A stretch of 64,000 bases of DNA from Carya illinoinensis. Taxonomy: Eukaryota; Streptophyta; Magnoliopsida; Fagales; Juglandaceae. The notes beneath the pieces were generated by a model. That model was not told the origin of the DNA, made no database searches, and saw only the letters and a program-made list of their open reading frames with translations. The position numbers and the translations under genes were made by a program. Within the stretch, counting starts at the first letter, position 1. Each line of letters begins with the position of its first letter. Of this stretch, positions 44,252-55,004 are shown piece after piece. Location: contig NC_056758.1 of NCBI RefSeq assembly GCF_018687715.1, forward strand, positions 19,461,501-19,525,500. Reading direction: 5' to 3'.

Positions 44252-45110
44252 TGATGACTGCATGAAAGTGTAATCTGAACATTACTTTTATGAGTTAATT
44301 GGTAGATTATGTGTTATTTAGGCATTTTGATTATGTTTTTCCAATTTAAACTTTAATTTCATAATGCCCAAATTTTGATTTAATGTCTAAAGATTTTATT
44401 GCAAGAATGAATTTAAAAATGATTAAGCTGAAGTGTGGCTAGTAAGGAAGAAGAGAACAACTAAAGGAGAATTTCATACATCCAAACTCAAAGAAATTGG
44501 AGTCATAAACAAGGAAGGAAAGAGCAATTAATGAAAAATATTAGGAATCAGCGGTCTCTTTGAGTATTCATTAGTATTATAGTCATATCCTCCTCTACTA
44601 ATATCTGATTGAGACGATTAAAGATGCATTGGAAATCTAGATCAATGGGCTACATTTGTTTCATAAATAGCCATTTTCTAATTCGGTCATTTATGAAGCT
44701 AAAAAGGTCTCGCAATCTGCATGTTGAAATCTAGAGTATTACCTACCCGAGTTTGCACTAGATTTTCTTTTCATATTGGGGGATAGCTCATGAAAAGGGG
44801 AGGAAAATAGAGAGCCAAGGGGTAGAAAAGAAGAGGTCCTCTTGGTTTTTGGGAGGGAGGATGTGAGGGTTTAGAGAAACTCATCTTCCAAAAAAAGAAT
44901 TCTTCTTCTTTCGAATGGGGAGATAATTCTTTGGTGAGGCTAGGCATGAACTTGCTTGAATGATGATGATTTCAATTCTATCCGGTTCATGTACTAAACT
45001 TTCTTGTTGATACAATTCTTGTTTATCATCTCTTATTAGTCTTCCTTGTATTTGGAAATGACACCCCAAAGCTGTGCTACAACTACCATGTTATTCTTTA
45101 GGTATAATCA
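44252..45110. mobile_element. Small solo LTR (859 bp) inside the L1 copy
   Basis: It starts TGATGACTGCATG and ends GGTATAATCA. The flanks are CTGTG (44247-44251) and GTGTG (45111-45115), one mismatch. The L1 linker region lies on both sides. No PBS, polypurine tract or coding region is present. Its family and orientation are unknown; no second copy is seen in the window. Confidence 0.7.
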
Positions 45111-45115
45111 GTGTG

Positions 45116-45265
45116 GCAAAAATTATAGAGGCTATAAACATCAATTGGAAGCAAAGGGCCAAGCAAAGGTGGTTGAAGGAGGGTGATTGAAATACAAAGT
45201 ACTTCAACCAGGCTGCATCATAAAGAAGGAAAACTAATATTATAAAGAAGTTGGTTGACAGTAAT
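45116..45265 (+). pseudogene. L1-like ORF2, pre-RT segment
   Basis: The frame has NWKQRAKQRWLKEGD, then KYFNQAAS and NIIKKLVDSN, which is the conserved block just before the RT domain in plant L1s. A TGA follows the KEGD block. Sequence homology stops at 45265, where the copia LTR begins. The RT of this copy would be right of the window if the copia element is inserted in it. Confidence 0.75.
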
Positions 45266-46196
45266 TGAAATTTTCAAAGTACCCCTGATTATGCACACTA
45301 ATACTGAACAAAAACTATTAGCTCAGGATTATAAATCATGAAAGCATTAACACAATAATTTGGTTACGAAGGGGAATCCTTTGAAGAACTCCTCAAAAGT
45401 AAAACCCTAAGGGGCAACTAAATCCAAGAAAGCTAATTTTATTGATCGAGAGGATTATAAGTAAAATGTTTACAAAACCTTTGTAACTAAACATGTTTAC
45501 CCAAGACATGCGACCCGCTTGTCTTCTATCGTAGTATTTAGTTAGAACCTCTGACATGCTTCAATCTTTGTCTTTTCTACTAGAACTTCCAGTGGTTGAA
45601 CTCGAACACCGCAACTCCCCCTTGGAATATCCTCTCACTCAATCTCACGGATTGAGCTTTTTGGAAAATCCTTCTCTCAAGGATTTTCTCTTACTCGATC
45701 TCTTGAAGTTCTTCCTAGATCTTCAAGCTCTTAATACTTGTGAATATGTGCTGTTCAGGTCTTCAACCAAACCCTCAGCCGACTCCTCTACAAATAGGCA
45801 ATGCTATGATTGATTTGAAGGACTCTGCTAATAGATTTATCTAGAATCTTAGTTAGATACGTTGCTAAAAATTTGCAAACATCTCGAACTGGATCACTTC
45901 TTCTAGATTGCATCGAATTCAAATCAACTTTAGTTTCTTCAATAAAGCTTGCATATTTATCATCTTCAATTGACTTTTAGACTCAAACTAAACATAGGAC
46001 CCTTGTAAACTCTTATCTTATAATTTAAACAAGATTTGATAAGAGTTATACTCCGAACACTTATCCTTATCAAATAACTTCATATTCAAAACTCATCCTT
46101 ATCGGATGCAATCCTAAAGTCCTATTAAAACTTACATTCATCCATAATTCAAATTTAAATACAAACTCATCTAATCTTATCCAAACATAAATAACA
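45266..46196 (-). repeat. 3' LTR of the SIRE-like element
   Basis: On the minus strand it starts TGTTATTTATGTTTGG after the polypurine tract and ends GAAAATTTCA at the L1 junction. About 930 bp, a usual size for SIRE LTRs. No second copy is in the window, so the limits rest on TG/CA ends, the polypurine tract and the L1 break. Confidence 0.6.
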
Positions 46197-46216
46197 TTTT
46201 CAATCTCCCCTTTTGC
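46197..46216 (-). other. Polypurine tract of the SIRE-like element
   Basis: Minus strand GCAAAAGGGGAGATTGAAAA, preceded by a TGTCGTCAATCAGG phrase. This is like the GTCATCAATCACC...GGGGGAGATTG block that I know from SIRE elements. Confidence 0.6.
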
Positions 46217-46672
46217 CTGATTGACGACAGAAACATATATTGGATGAATGTGAGTTAAACCTGCAAAACACCTAACCAAACCACCAGCAAAGATCTCATA
46301 TAGAACGTTATACTTCATCAAAAAAATATCATAGTTAAAACGTCTGAAGTATCACAATGAGTCTTGATGTAACAACACACATCAGTTTAAATATAATAAG
46401 TGAAAGCAAATATACGAAAGGAAAATCGTTGTTCAAAATACAACCCAACCTGAAATAAAACTAAAAAATTTTCAAGAAAAAGATTTTTTTTTTCAAAAAA
46501 TGGTGGTGGTGGTGTTTTCACTACCCTGTTTCTCCCATTCTGCTCCCTCTATCAATAGATTCATCAAATGATATCCCCCTATGTGTTGTCAGCATTTATC
46601 AAAATTTGATTTTTCATCTTCGTCAGGTGGATTTACTGTCTTTAGAATCTAATCCACATCCAAAACAACTTG
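46217..46672. other. Spacer between env-like ORF and 3' LTR of the SIRE-like element
   Basis: AT-rich, with a T/GGT run near 46485-46512. No gene. Confidence 0.45.
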
Positions 46673-46916
46673 CTACAACCTATCATTCAACTTCTCTGAT
46701 TGATCCTGCTGGTTGGCTAGAATTTGTTCTATTTTTTCCATTTTGTCTTCCCATTTATCCACAAAAGAATGAAATTTTAACTGTAAAACTTGAAGTTGTT
46801 CAAGCACTTCAATGGATTGTCTTGGGGTAGGATGGGAGGATGTGGATGCCTCAGCGTGGCTTCTCTTCTTTCCACTAACCATAGCTTCTGACTTGGTGAC
46901 AGTTAGAAAGGAGATT
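46673..46916 (-). pseudogene. C-terminal part of the SIRE env-like ORF
   Basis: It encodes SISFLTVTKSEAMVSGKKRSHAEAS, then a likely coiled coil (VLEQLQVLQLKFHSFVDKWEDKMEKIEQIL). The frame opens inside T2 but real homology starts at 46916. The upstream part lies beyond T2 at 55005-55955. A basic patch and coiled coil at the C-terminus occur in other plant env-like proteins. Function is unproven for the whole family. Confidence 0.6.
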
Positions 46917-47789
46917 GATTGAGCTGAAATATTGCATTTCATACGTTTCGAACTAATATATTTTAGTTAGTTCATGACATTATTATTGGTTTTAGATAAA
47001 AAAAAAATGGTTAATGAGCATAAATTCAGGTTGTGGTTTAAATTGATTAATATCATGATTTAAGTTTATTTTTATAACCTATGATTTAATTGGACAATAA
47101 CTCCTCACATACACAACACATTTTTTTAACAGATTAGTCTTGCTTTTCTTATTTTATTATTTATTTTTAGTTTCTATTTCATTCTCAGTTTCTCAAAATT
47201 AATCACTCAAACAAATGAGGCATCATGCATGAGCCTTTCTTGGAGTCTGATGACTTAGCTTTTGGAAGGGGAGGCACATTGATGACTTTTTGGGAAATGA
47301 AGACAGACTTACACCAAGGGGAGAAAAACACCAAAACGCTGGATGGAAAGAAGGAAAAGTGGCACATAGAGGAGCTGCTTTCAGGTAGAGTAGAAACGGG
47401 GGGGCTTCTTTTGGTTTTTCAACAGAGCAGAGGAAAAGGGGGCTCAGACACAAATAGACTGGAGGGTGAGAAGGCTAGACTGGAAAGAAAATTGACCCGC
47501 ATGAATTACCCCTTGGTCTCATTCTTGCATCCAAGACAACTGGAAAGTAAACGAGGAGGAGAGCTACGAACTGGAGGGGAGGGCAGAACATAAATGAAAG
47601 TAAGAAAGGAAAAAAAGAACGAAAAGGGACGTGAAGAAGCAGGAAGTCTGTTTTTGGGGAAGGGGTTGCTTTTCAATTTTTTTATTTTTATTTTTTGAGG
47701 ATAGGAAGGAGTGAGATGCTGGAAAGAAAACGGACGAAGCACTAGAAGGAGACTTACTCTGTTTTGAGAGGGGGTTCCTTTTTAGCCAA

Positions 47790-47794
47790 GCTTA
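47790..47794. repeat. Left target duplication of element D (GCTTA)
   Basis: Identical to 53561-53565. Confidence 0.9.
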
Positions 47795-48374
47795 TGTTAG
47801 GAACTTATTGCAAACATGTGTAAACAATGGTAGAATATGGAAGAAAGTAGGTAACACAGGAAGATGATAAAATGGAAGCTACAGTACTTCCATTGTTGAT
47901 AACTTGGATTTTTCGAGGAATCCAAAACCTCCCAAGAAGATGACCAAAATTAATTGTCTAGGTGTTTGACAAAGACTCCCTCATACCCGTTCCCACCTTA
48001 TCTGTGTGATCTAACAGAATTACAAGTAAAAGACATAACAGCCCCTACAACCAGCTGTCAAAACACAGCCTTTAAAGCAAATATTAAACTACAACGTTTA
48101 AAGCAAGTATTAAACTACAACCTTTCTATTTAAAATCTATTTAAAGACAATATTGCTCCCAGGTTTGCAAACGACGCCGCAAGCTCCATCTTTTTACACG
48201 CACTGTTTCACTTTCTTCCCCTGCACATCGTTTCGGCTACTGAAGTAAATAGCCCCAATTTCCCTTTTATCCTCATTTGCCCTAGCCTCTTCGAGAGAGA
48301 TCTCTCTCTTCTAGAATCAAGCTTCAAACTTTATTTTTCTCCCCCATGCCATAATCCTCCTTAGCCTCATGACA
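47795..48374 (-). repeat. 3' LTR of element D
   Basis: Plus orientation TGTTAGGAACTT...CCTCATGACA. It matches 53003-53560. It has an extra CCGTTCCCACCTTATCTGTG segment near 47987 that the other LTR lacks or has replaced. Confidence 0.95.
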
Positions 48375-48387
48375 ATCCCCCATTCTT
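48375..48387 (-). other. Polypurine tract of element D
   Basis: Minus strand AAGAATGGGGGAT, between the pol stop codon (48386-48388) and the 3' LTR. Confidence 0.8.
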
Positions 48388-49153
48388 ACAAGACCTTGCC
48401 CACAAGGTGTGGGTACAAGGCTCTAAGATCCCATATCTTCTCCCAAGTGCTATCTTCCATGGAGGATCCTGTCCACTTCACCAACCCTTCGGTTATCACA
48501 CGGTTGCCCAGTTTCCTCACACGGTGCTCCACGATCCTCTCCGGTTTAGGTAAAACTTCTCCCTTTTCATTTGTGGGTGGAAGAGTTGGTACGATCTGGA
48601 CTTTCTCACCAATCTTTTTCTTCAAACAGGACACGTAGAAAATGGGATGGATCTTGCAAGTAGGTGGTAACTCCAGCCGGTAGGCAACAGATCCTATCCT
48701 TTAGATCACTTGGAAAGGGCCTTAGAATCGAGGAGCTAGCTTCAAGTTGTGGCGTACGGCAACCGTCTTCTGTCTGTAATGCTGAAGACATAGGTAAACC
48801 CGGTCTCCTACCTAAAACTCTCTTTCAGTTCTTCTTTTATCTGCAAATACTTTCATTCGGTTTTGAGAAGCCTTGAGATTTTGCTTCAGAAGTTCCAATA
48901 TTTTTGTTCTGTCCCGTAAGATCGTGTCCATTGCATTATTATTTAAAGTTCTTGCCATGTATGAAATTAGTTTTGGGGGAGGGTACCCGTATAAGGCCTC
49001 AAAAGGTGACAGTTTTGTTGAGTTGTGATAGCTCGAATTATAACACCACTCGGCTAATGTTAGCCACTGCGCCCAATCCCTTGGCTTCTGTCCCACATAA
49101 CACCTCAAATATCCTTCCAAACTTTTGTTCAAAGCTTTAGTTTGGCCATCGCT
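48386..49153 (-). pseudogene. Element D: integrase C-terminus and chromodomain
   Basis: After an in-frame TAG that ends the core comes SDGQTKALNKSLEGYLRCYVG. The K after QT takes the place of the third catalytic residue, normally Glu. Then come WLTLAEWCYNSSYHNSTKLSPFEALYGYPPP, the VGDRVYL and LKLAPRF blocks with three more stops, and a chromodomain at the end (VITEGLVKWTGSSMEDSTWE, 48386-48634 frame). The chromodomain directs insertion to marked heterochromatin in this group. The frame is the same throughout, so the lesions are mostly C-to-T type stops. Confidence 0.85.
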
Positions 49154-49575
49154 CTAAGGGTGGTAAGCCGAGCTGAAGTTCAGTGTTGTCCCCTGCAGAT
49201 CAAATAAACTTTTCCAAAATGAACTTAGAAAGACAGAATCATGGTCAGATACAATTATTTTGGGCATTCCATGCAGTTTAAAAACTACATCCATAAAAAC
49301 CTGGGCTACATCTTGGGCTGTATAGGGGTGTGAGAGGGCCATTAAGTGACCATACTTAGTGAATCTATCAACAACAACCAGAATCACTGAGACCCCCTTT
49401 GATTTGGGCAAATCCTCTATGAAATCCATAGAGATGTCTGTCCAAGCTTGCTGTAGAATGGGTAATGGTTGGAGGAGTCCAGTGGGAAGTATATTCTCGT
49501 ACTTAACTGTTTGACATACTTCACATTCTGTTACCCATCTCTTTATATCACTTTTCATACCAAACCAATAAAAAT
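49154..49575 (-). pseudogene. Element D: integrase zinc finger end and catalytic core
   Basis: The frame has WVTECEVCQTVKYE (CX2C of the HHCC finger), then TDISMDFIEDLP with the first catalytic Asp and VVVDRFTKYGHLMAL. KIIVSDHDSVFLSSFWKSLF follows with the second Asp. It stops just after AYHP. The third catalytic residue is beyond the stop and is changed to Lys. Confidence 0.85.
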
Positions 49576-49578
49576 CCC

Positions 49579-49640
49579 TTTTAGCTCACTGATAAGTTTT
49601 TAAGCACCCTTTTAGCTCACTGATAAGTTTTTAAGTACCC
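49579..49640. repeat. 31-bp direct tandem duplication in element D
   Basis: TTTTAGCTCACTGATAAG and the following bases are repeated with a 31-bp period (starts 49579 and 49610), one mismatch. It falls in the integrase zinc-finger coding region. Confidence 0.9.
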
Positions 49641-50584
49641 ATATGGCCCGCCATAGGGTCAGTGTGAATGTAATGGAGCACTTTTTTAACAAAAGATGTT
49701 CCAGGTACCAACATCAACCTTCCCTTTTTTAGAAGTAAGCCTTGCATGATAGAAATTCCCTTAGGAATCTCCTGTTGGGCTTCAGCTTTGGTAAGAATAT
49801 CTGTGAACTTTTGGGACAACTGGTAACTCATTTTCAATTCCTCTACCCACTTTGGTTTTGGAAGTGAAATATGAGTTAATATTGCTTCTACAGTGTCATC
49901 CTTCCCCTCCTTCCGAGATAGAGCATCAACCACTCTATTCTCTTGTCCCCTCTTGTACTCAATTTTAAATTCATACCCCATCAGCTTAGTCAGCCATTTA
50001 TGTTGGGCTTCAACACCCACTCTTTGTTCCAGTAGAAATTTCAATGCTTGTTGATCAGTTTTAACTACAAATGATTGCCCCAACAAGTAGGGCCTCCATT
50101 TTTGAATAGCCGTCACCAAGGCCAACAATTCCCTTTCGTAGGTGGAAAGGTGAAAAGCCCTACCCTTTAATTCCTTGCTTAGAAAAGCGATAGGCTGCCC
50201 AGTTTGCATTAGGACAGCACCAATTCCTGTACCACTCGCATCGCACTCAATAGTAAAAGGGCGTGTGAAATCTGGAAGCCTTAATACCGGTGGTTGAGTA
50301 ACCGCTTCTTTCAGCCTCTGAAAGGCCTGTTCAACATCTGAAGTCCACCCAAAATTATTCTTTTTAAGCAAATTGGTCAGTGAGGCTGCAAGCATCCCAT
50401 ACCCCTTAATGAATTTTCTGTAGTACCCCGTGAGGCCCAAGAACCCCCTCAATGCCTTGGTATTCCTGGGTGATGGCCAATCAAGCATAGCCTTAATTTT
50501 ATTTGGGTCAGCCCGTACCCCTTCGGAAGATATGATGTGCCCCAAGTAATCTACCTCTCCCACACCAAACCGACATTTAGACAA
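49631..50584 (-). pseudogene. Element D: RT thumb/connection and RNase H
   Basis: It begins [18 protein letters not shown], the end of RT. Then [19 protein letters not shown], and an RNase H with [13 protein letters not shown] (catalytic Asp), [11 protein letters not shown] (catalytic Glu) and [12 protein letters not shown] (catalytic Asp), followed by [15 protein letters not shown]. The third Asp and the tail extend to [12 protein letters not shown] of the integrase zinc finger. This 317-codon stretch has no lesion. RNase H removes the RNA strand during reverse transcription. Confidence 0.9.
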
Positions 50585-51268
50585 CTTAGCATAAAGCTAG
50601 TGTTGCTGCAACACTTGTAGTACTTGATGTAGGTGTTGTAAGTGCTCATTCTAGCTCTGACTATATACCAAAATGTCATCGAAAAAAACTAACACAAACT
50701 TTCTCAAATATTGTTTGAATACCTGGTTCATGAGCCCTTGAAAAGTAGAGGGGGCATTGGTAAGCCCAAAGGGCATTACCAAGAACTCATAGTGCCCTTC
50801 GTGCATTCAGAATGCAGTTTTTTCAATATCTTCAGGAACTACCCGAATTTGATGATATCCGGAACGTAAGTCCAATTTGGAAAACACCCTTGCCCCACAC
50901 AACTTATCCAATAGCTCATCTATCACCGGAATAGGAAATTTATCTTTTATTGTGTGTTGATTTAGTGCATGGTAATCAACGCACATGCGCCAACTCCCAT
51001 CTATCTTATGGACCAGCAAAACGGGAGAGGAGAAAGGACTGAAACTTGGACAAATTACCCCTGTTTTCAGCAACTCTGTCACTATCTTCTCTATCTCTGT
51101 TTTCTGGTAGTATGGGTAACGATAAGGTCGATTGGAAATAGGTGGCGTTCCCTCTTTCAAAACAATTTTATGGTCATGGTCCCTCACAGGAGGCAGCCCC
51201 TTGGGTTCCTCACACACCCCTTTGAACTGTCTCAACAGTTCATTAATTTCAGGATTTTGCACAGCCAC
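50585..51268 (-). pseudogene. Element D: reverse transcriptase, N-terminal part and catalytic loop
   Basis: The frame at 50807-51268 has [42 protein letters not shown] and [15 protein letters not shown] (first catalytic Asp). A TGA follows at the end of that frame, then [16 protein letters not shown] and the catalytic loop as FFDDIL rather than YxDDIL (both Asp kept). Two TAG codons follow before YAKLSK. RT converts the RNA genome to DNA. Relative to protease the frame is shifted near 51290. Confidence 0.9.
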
Positions 51269-52323
51269 ATTTTCCTCTGGATTTGGAGCAAAAAGCCCCT
51301 TCCCTTAGTCATCGAGGCCAACATGGCCTTACTACTTCTCTCAATAGAGATTGGTTGGGGTTCCAATCCTCTAAGCTCCACCTTATGACCCCCATGGTCA
51401 AATTGCATTGATAATTTTGAAAAATCCCACACAATGGGACCCAAAGTACCCAACCAATTAACGCCCAACACCACATCACAACCTCCTAACTCCAGAATAT
51501 GAAGAGATGGATAGAATTGGATACCTTGCATTTTTAGAGGCACCAAGTCGCAGTCGCCTTCACTTTGAATAAGAGCTCCATTTGCCACCCGTACTGCTAA
51601 CTTTGTGGACTGGTTTGTGGCCAACTTGGCCCTTCTTGCTACTGCCGAGTCTATGAAATTGTGAGAGCTACCAGAGTCCACCAAAATTACCACTGGTTCA
51701 CCACTAATGGTTCCCTTAACTCGCATCATACTCGGGCTAGGAGTGCCCGCGATAGCATTTAAGGAGATTTCAGGATTTCCCTCGACCTTAGTAGTCCTTA
51801 CACTATCATGTTCTAGCTTTTCCTCTTCTTTGTCACTCTCACATTGCTCTTCCTCTACATCCTTACAGCCTTGCAACAGGTAAATCTTGGTTTTCTTACA
51901 AACGTGTGTGGCATGCCATTTCTCATCGCAATGATAACATAGGCCTTTCTTCCGTTTTTCATCCCATTCCGTTGAGAAAACTCTCCTTGTAGGTTGGAAG
52001 GGTTTGGTCCACTTACTACTTCCTTTAGTGGATTGATCCCCACCGGATGGCTTGTTAGCCATAGAGCACATGCCTTTATCACCCCCTGACTTTAGCCCCT
52101 TCCTAGCGCTAATGAGATACTCCTCTTGAATTTTTGCTACTCCAAACGCCCCAATTAAACTTATAGGGTTAAACATTTTTAATAGGAGTCGGACCTCATC
52201 TTTCAAGCCGCTAATGAAAAGGCTTAATTTGTGTGCATCTGACAGTCCATTGATCCTGTTACATAATGCTTCAAACTGTTTTTGGTATGCTACTATAGTT
52301 GAGGTTTGTGTGAGCTTTTTCAA
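51232..52323 (-). pseudogene. Element D: gag C-terminal half, zinc knuckle and protease
   Basis: The frame starts in the second half of the capsid (YQKQFEALCNRINGLSDAHKLSLFISGL). It has a zinc knuckle, CYHCDEKWHATHVC, and an acidic linker. The retropepsin has VILVDSGSSHNFID (DSG active site), VRVANGALIQSEG and CDVVLGVNWLGTLGPIVWDF. The pol frame is lost near 51290 by a frame change. Both the knuckle and protease look intact. Confidence 0.9.
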
Positions 52324-52790
52324 GCTTTCACCGGATCATCATAAGTGGAAGGACCAAACCGGATTAGGAGAATACAAGTGAGGGTCTCCCAGCTGGTGAA
52401 CTGGCCACTATCCCAAGCTCTTTTGTACCAGATAAGTGCCTTTCCATGCATGTGATATGCAACCATCAATAGCTTTTGTGCAGGGTGTGTTTGATGAAAT
52501 TCAAAATAATGTCCTGCCTTAAACACCCAATCAGCTGGGTCAACCCCATCAAATTGGGGAAAATCTAATTTGACTTCTCTTGTAAATATTCTTCGATTAT
52601 CATTATGCTCATTGTATCGTTCATACCTGTTTTCAGGAATCTGCTGCTGTTGGCGCTCCCATATTGTACGCAGTGTTTCAGACATTTGGTTCAACCTTTC
52701 CGTCAAACGGTTGATGGCAGTCTCTTGGTCTTCCTGCTTGCGCTGCTTGTTCTCCTTGTTATCCACTTTGGATCGAGTGTTGTCAGCCAT
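52320..52790 (-). pseudogene. Element D: gag N-terminal half
   Basis: The likely start is the ATG at 52790 (MADNTRS...). The frame upstream to 52991 is open but lies in the leader. It encodes a coiled-coil start, then KLDFPQFDGVDPADWVFKAGHYF and LIWYKRAWDSGQFTSWETL, the typical chromovirus capsid. It stops at 52320 because one T appears to be missing near 52323; capsid homology continues in the next frame. Confidence 0.85.
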
Positions 52791-52983
52791 GGAAGGGATG
52801 TTTAGGTAAATTTTCTGGGTTATTTGGCAAATGGAAAATGTAAATTTCTGGTATGGAAAGGTGTTTATGGTATGTATTGCTAGGTTGATTTGATGTATAT
52901 TGGTATGTAAGGTTTTGTAATAAGTTGTTTGGTTGGTTATGAATGGGTTTAATTGGGTGGAAGTGGGAAATGGGAGAATCGTT

Positions 52984-53000
52984 GGCTCCAAGTGATACCA
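52984..53000 (-). other. Primer-binding site of element D
   Basis: Minus strand TGGTATCACTTGGAGCC, two bases after the 5' LTR. It resembles the tRNA-Met-type PBS of the group. Confidence 0.75.
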
Positions 53001-53002
53001 CT

Positions 53003-53560
53003 TGTTAGGAACTTATTGCAAACATGTGTAAACAATGGTAGAATATGGAAGGAAGTAGGTAACACAGGAAGATGATAAAATGGAAGCTACAGTACTTCCA
53101 TTGTTGATAACTTGGATTTTTGAGGAATCCAAAACCTCCCAAGAAGATGACCAAAATTAATTGTCTAGGTGTTTGACAAAGACTCCCTCATACTCTAGGT
53201 GTTTAACAGAATTACAAGTAAAAGACATAGCAGCCCCTACAACCAGCTGTCAAAACACAGCCTTTAAAGCAAATATTAAAATACAACGTTTAAAGCAAGT
53301 ATTAAACTACAACCTTTCTATTTAAAACCTATTTAAAGACAATATTGCTCCCAGGTTTGCAAACGACGCCGCAAGCTCCATCTCATTACACGCACCGTTT
53401 CACTTTCTTCCCCTGCACATCGTTTCGGCTACTGAAGTAAATAGCTCCAATTTCCCTTTTATCCTCATTTTCCCTAGCCTCTTCTATCTCTCTCTTCCAG
53501 AATCAAGCTTCAAACTTTATTTTTCTCCCCCATGCCATAATCCTCCTCAGCCTCATGACA
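53003..53560 (-). repeat. 5' LTR of element D
   Basis: Plus orientation TGTTAGGAACTT...CCTCATGACA, followed by GCTTA. The element's promoter should lie here. Confidence 0.95.
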
Positions 53561-53565
53561 GCTTA
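53561..53565. repeat. Right target duplication of element D (GCTTA)
   Basis: Identical to 47790-47794. Confidence 0.9.
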
Positions 53566-55004
53566 CAGAGGGGAAGGAGAGAAGGACGAAATCGGTGGGG
53601 GGGCTTTGTTTTAGAGGGAGAGAACAGGGGAACTTGAGAAGTGTTGAAGGGGGGAATTATTTTTTTTATTCATTGCAAGAGAGAGCTACAGACTGGGGAA
53701 TTGGAACCAACGAAAAGAATGAGAGTAGAGAGGACGATAGCTGATTGACGAAACGGTAGGAGAGGACTCTGACGGAAAGGAAAAGAAAAGAATCAAAGCT
53801 TACAAAAAAAAAAAAAGAGTGAAAGGAAATGGGTGGGCGGAACTTCTGAGCTTTGGTGAGAGAAGTTGGAAGGTGACTCTTACGCAAGACGCAACAGGAG
53901 ACTCGTTTCTAGTGGACTTCGGGGAAAAAAAAAGAAAAAAAAGAAGGAGGAGTTGTTTTTCAATTTTTCTGGTTTGGGACTTAGCGGATACTTTGTGGGG
54001 GAAAGACTTACAGTAGGATGGACTAGCAAGAGTTTTTATTATTATTATTTTGCTACTTCTTTTTCATTCGGGTCAGAGAGGAGTCTAGGTGTGGAGAACT
54101 ATGAACTGCAGGGTTTTCTGGATTTTTCTTTTTTGAACGCACGGAACCAAGGGGAGCTTGGGCTATGCTGGGCATTTGAAGAAACCTAAGAGGGAAAAAA
54201 AGAAGAAGCTTTGGATAGAGATGAACGCACGGACGCAGGGGAGTTCTTTTGGGCTCTTCTCCTCCTTTGCTCTCTTCTAAAGGCTTTTTTTTTTTTTTTT
54301 GTGTTGAATTTTATATTTTATTTTAGTTTTATTATAGAGAATATTTATTTGATTTTCATAGCTCTTGTGTTGAATATGGTTGGTTAAATTCTCGTACTAA
54401 GATTAGAGGTGAAGTTTAATGATTTAAATATTATTTTCGGATCAACGTTGGAATTTATATTGTGAGTTTGATCGATTTAATGGTTTTATTATTGGATATT
54501 TTGATTATCTATATATTTATCTTAATTTATTATGATTTTTGAATACAGTGAATGCTTGAAAAAATCTCTGTGATATTCAAATGAGTTTGTGAGGGTTATA
54601 ATTATCAATCGTTCATGCTTAATCATTAGTGACTATTTTTTTTTACCTTAAATGTTAAATCTTCCAATTAAATGGAGTCATTATTCTAGGTTAATTGAAG
54701 TAAATCGATCAGAAATAATATTTTAAATTATTAGACGGATCCTCGAAACCTTAGTCATTCTCCATATCGATCATTATAGCTTTATTCTATTACTTTAAAA
54801 ATCTTCATCTTAGTAATTTTCTTGTCTACTTGATTGCACGTTCATTTTAGTAATTTATTTTCTTTGTTTGATTTTATTTTCTTAATCACATAAGTCAATC
54901 CCTGTGGAGTCCACCTTGTTAGGTACTACAACACCTGCATACTTGCAGGTAAAACTGCACTAAATTTTTGGTTCACTAGTTTGAGTCAAATTTTAGGCAC
55001 AACA

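Larger units (their letters stand above)
47795..53560 (-). mobile_element. Element D: full-length Ty3/gypsy chromovirus, minus strand, inactivated
   Basis: 5766 bp with GCTTA duplications, LTRs of 580 and 558 bp, PBS, gag, protease, RT, RNase H, integrase, chromodomain and polypurine tract, in the standard gypsy order. The two LTRs differ by about eleven substitutions and a few indels by my count (about 2%), so insertion is fairly recent. The coding part has at least two frameshifts, about eight stops and a changed catalytic residue. Confidence 0.95.
46917..55004 (+). mobile_element. Solo LTR T2 (TGATTGAGC family), split by element D
   Basis: The left part is 46917-47794 and the right part is 53561-55004, 2.3 kb in total. 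It starts TGATTGAGCTGAAATATTGC and ends GGCACAACA. It matches T1 over both parts. The env-like ORF lies on both sides, so it is a solo LTR in the SIRE element. A clear target duplication was not found (GAGAT at 46912 against AGCTT at 55005). Non-coding; frames at 47225-47593 and 53819-54189 are G-rich chance frames. Confidence 0.8.

Noticed and set aside
47225..47742. 122-codon plus-strand frame and 78-codon minus-strand frame
   Set aside because: They lie in solo LTR T2, the matching part of T1 is not open, and no domain is present.
49600..49640. Programmed frameshift site in element D
   Set aside because: The local 31-bp duplication and stops explain the frame change better than a conserved slippery site.
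52791..52991. Upstream extension of the element D gag frame
   Set aside because: Open but reaches to the PBS; the MADNTRS start at 52790 fits gag relatives better.
53819..54189. Frames of 65 and 107 codons in T2
   Set aside because: Composition-driven frames in the LTR with homopolymer runs; the equivalent T1 frame (40126-40323) differs in sequence and length.
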